Assembly: GCA_946478305.1 (NCBI GenBank)
Contig: CAMLBO010000004.1
Span: forward strand, 47,394-111,393
DNA: 64,000 bases
Direction of reading: 5' to 3'
From: an uncultured Enterobacterales bacterium
GTDB taxonomy: Bacteria > Pseudomonadota > Gammaproteobacteria > Enterobacterales > Enterobacteriaceae
Of this stretch, positions 63,649-64,000 are shown piece after piece. The position numbers were made by a program, and so were the translations under genes. Numbering within the stretch: the stretch's first letter is position 1; the number at the start of each line of letters is the position of its first letter. Under the pieces are notes generated by a model, which ran no database searches, was not told the DNA's origin, and worked only from the letters and a program-made list of their open reading frames with translations.

Positions 63649-63682
63649 TTCCCGGCAATTTGTCATCACAGACTGCCGGGAA
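63649..63682. repeat. Inverted repeat between folE and MFS gene
   Basis: Perfect 9-bp arms TTCCCGGCA/TGCCGGGAA with a 16-base loop, just after the MFS stop (minus strand) and upstream of folE. No clear T run follows in the minus direction. It is a possible terminator or mRNA end structure. Confidence 0.5.
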
Positions 63683-63689
63683 ATTGTTC

Positions 63690-63981
63690 TTAAGATAGAA
63701 CCGCCTGCTCTGCAGGACGACGTACCACCAGCGCTCCCGCAATAATGAAGCCCACCAGTGCCACATACAGCGCCGGCTCCAGCCGGTGGGTCAGCGAAGT
63801 CGAGAGCGCGGATAAAATAGGCCCAAACAGCTGGCCGATGGCATATCCGGTGGTCAGCAACCCTGCCAGATAACGGCTGTGATTAGGCGCCAGCTCGCGG
63901 CCACACTGTAGGGCCAGCTGCACTACGCTGAGAAATCCCCCCCCCACCAGCAGAGCACCGAGCACCAACCCTGTGACACCC
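63690..63981 (-). CDS. MFS transporter, C-terminal fragment
   Basis: About 97 C-terminal residues of a major facilitator superfamily permease, with three hydrophobic segments and the phrase ELAPNHSRYLAGLLTTGYAIGQLFGPILSA. This resembles the YbfB/YjiJ group of MFS proteins; the substrate is unknown. The gene is truncated by the sequence end. The apparent Met-Cys-Ile-Arg-Asp-Arg start comes from adapter sequence and must be removed. A run of nine C at 63937-63945 encodes Gly-Gly-Gly. E. coli has yeiG next to folE instead. Confidence 0.8.
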
Positions 63982-64000
63982 CTGTCTCTTATACACATCT
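63982..64000. other. Nextera transposase mosaic-end adapter (artefact)
   Basis: The final 19 bases, CTGTCTCTTATACACATCT, are exactly the reverse complement of the Nextera/Tn5 mosaic end AGATGTGTATAAGAGACAG. This is untrimmed library adapter at a contig end, not genomic DNA. Confidence 0.97.

Overview
This window is ordinary chromosomal core DNA of an enterobacterium (Enterobacterales). Almost every protein can be matched, residue for residue over long stretches and at the same length, to an Escherichia coli K-12 orthologue. Several details (a 565-residue malic enzyme beginning [12 protein letters not shown], a FocA-PflB-PflA cluster followed directly by ycaD, ERIC-like repeats) suggest a member of the Yersiniaceae or a neighbouring family (Serratia/Rahnella/Yersinia-like) rather than Escherichia itself. 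I cannot name the species. No rRNA, tRNA, CRISPR array, prophage, plasmid or insertion sequence was seen.

Layout. 1-5725 (+): the 3' half of ycaO, then the anaerobic formate module focA-pflB-pflA. 5823-14819 (-): ycaD, then an anaerobic respiratory operon transcribed ynfE-like, dmsA, dmsB, dmsC, dmsD, napF-like, with two tandem molybdoenzyme catalytic subunits. 15108-22752 (-): serS, rarA, lolA, ftsK, lrp. 23487-29324 (+): trxB, cydD, cydC, aat, infA. 29546-32173 (-): clpA and clpS, divergent from cspD (+). 33113-45705: ybjX, ybjD (-), lysO, the nitrosative-stress pair hcp-hcr, poxB, ltaE, ybjT and ybjS. 45714-50402: amiD (-), ybjP and the arginine ABC transporter artPIQM. 50615-56097: cdd, a ybiU-like DUF1479 gene (-), maeA and sanA. 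56158-63509 (-): the galactose transporter mglBAC, its regulator galS, yeiB and folE. 63690-63981 (-): the C-terminal end of an MFS transporter.

Gene order follows the E. coli 20-minute region (ycaO to artM) and then jumps at artM/cdd to the E. coli 48-minute region (cdd, sanA, mgl, galS, yeiB, folE). E. coli genes missing from their expected places include ycaC/ycaM/ycaN, serW, macAB, aqpZ, ybjQ and artJ.

Physiological themes. The first 15 kb is about anaerobic life: mixed-acid fermentation and DMSO/S- or N-oxide/selenate-type respiration. Both operons have well-placed FNR-like sites. hcp-hcr has FNR-like and NsrR-like sites, and cydDC and poxB add respiratory and stationary-phase carbon functions. 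The mgl and galS promoters share a GalR/S-operator plus CRP layout.

The last 19 bases (63982-64000) are exactly the Nextera transposase mosaic-end adapter, so the window ends on a sequencing artefact and the apparent start of the last gene is not biological. I did not find a convincing undescribed multi-gene system. The most interesting leads are modest: a hybrid ynfE+dmsABCD+napF-like operon, a possible small RNA or attenuator between trxB and cydD, an ERIC-like structured element between ybjT and ybjS, two perfect 10-6-10 inverted repeats in promoter regions, and a SanA with a long Ala/Lys-rich tail.
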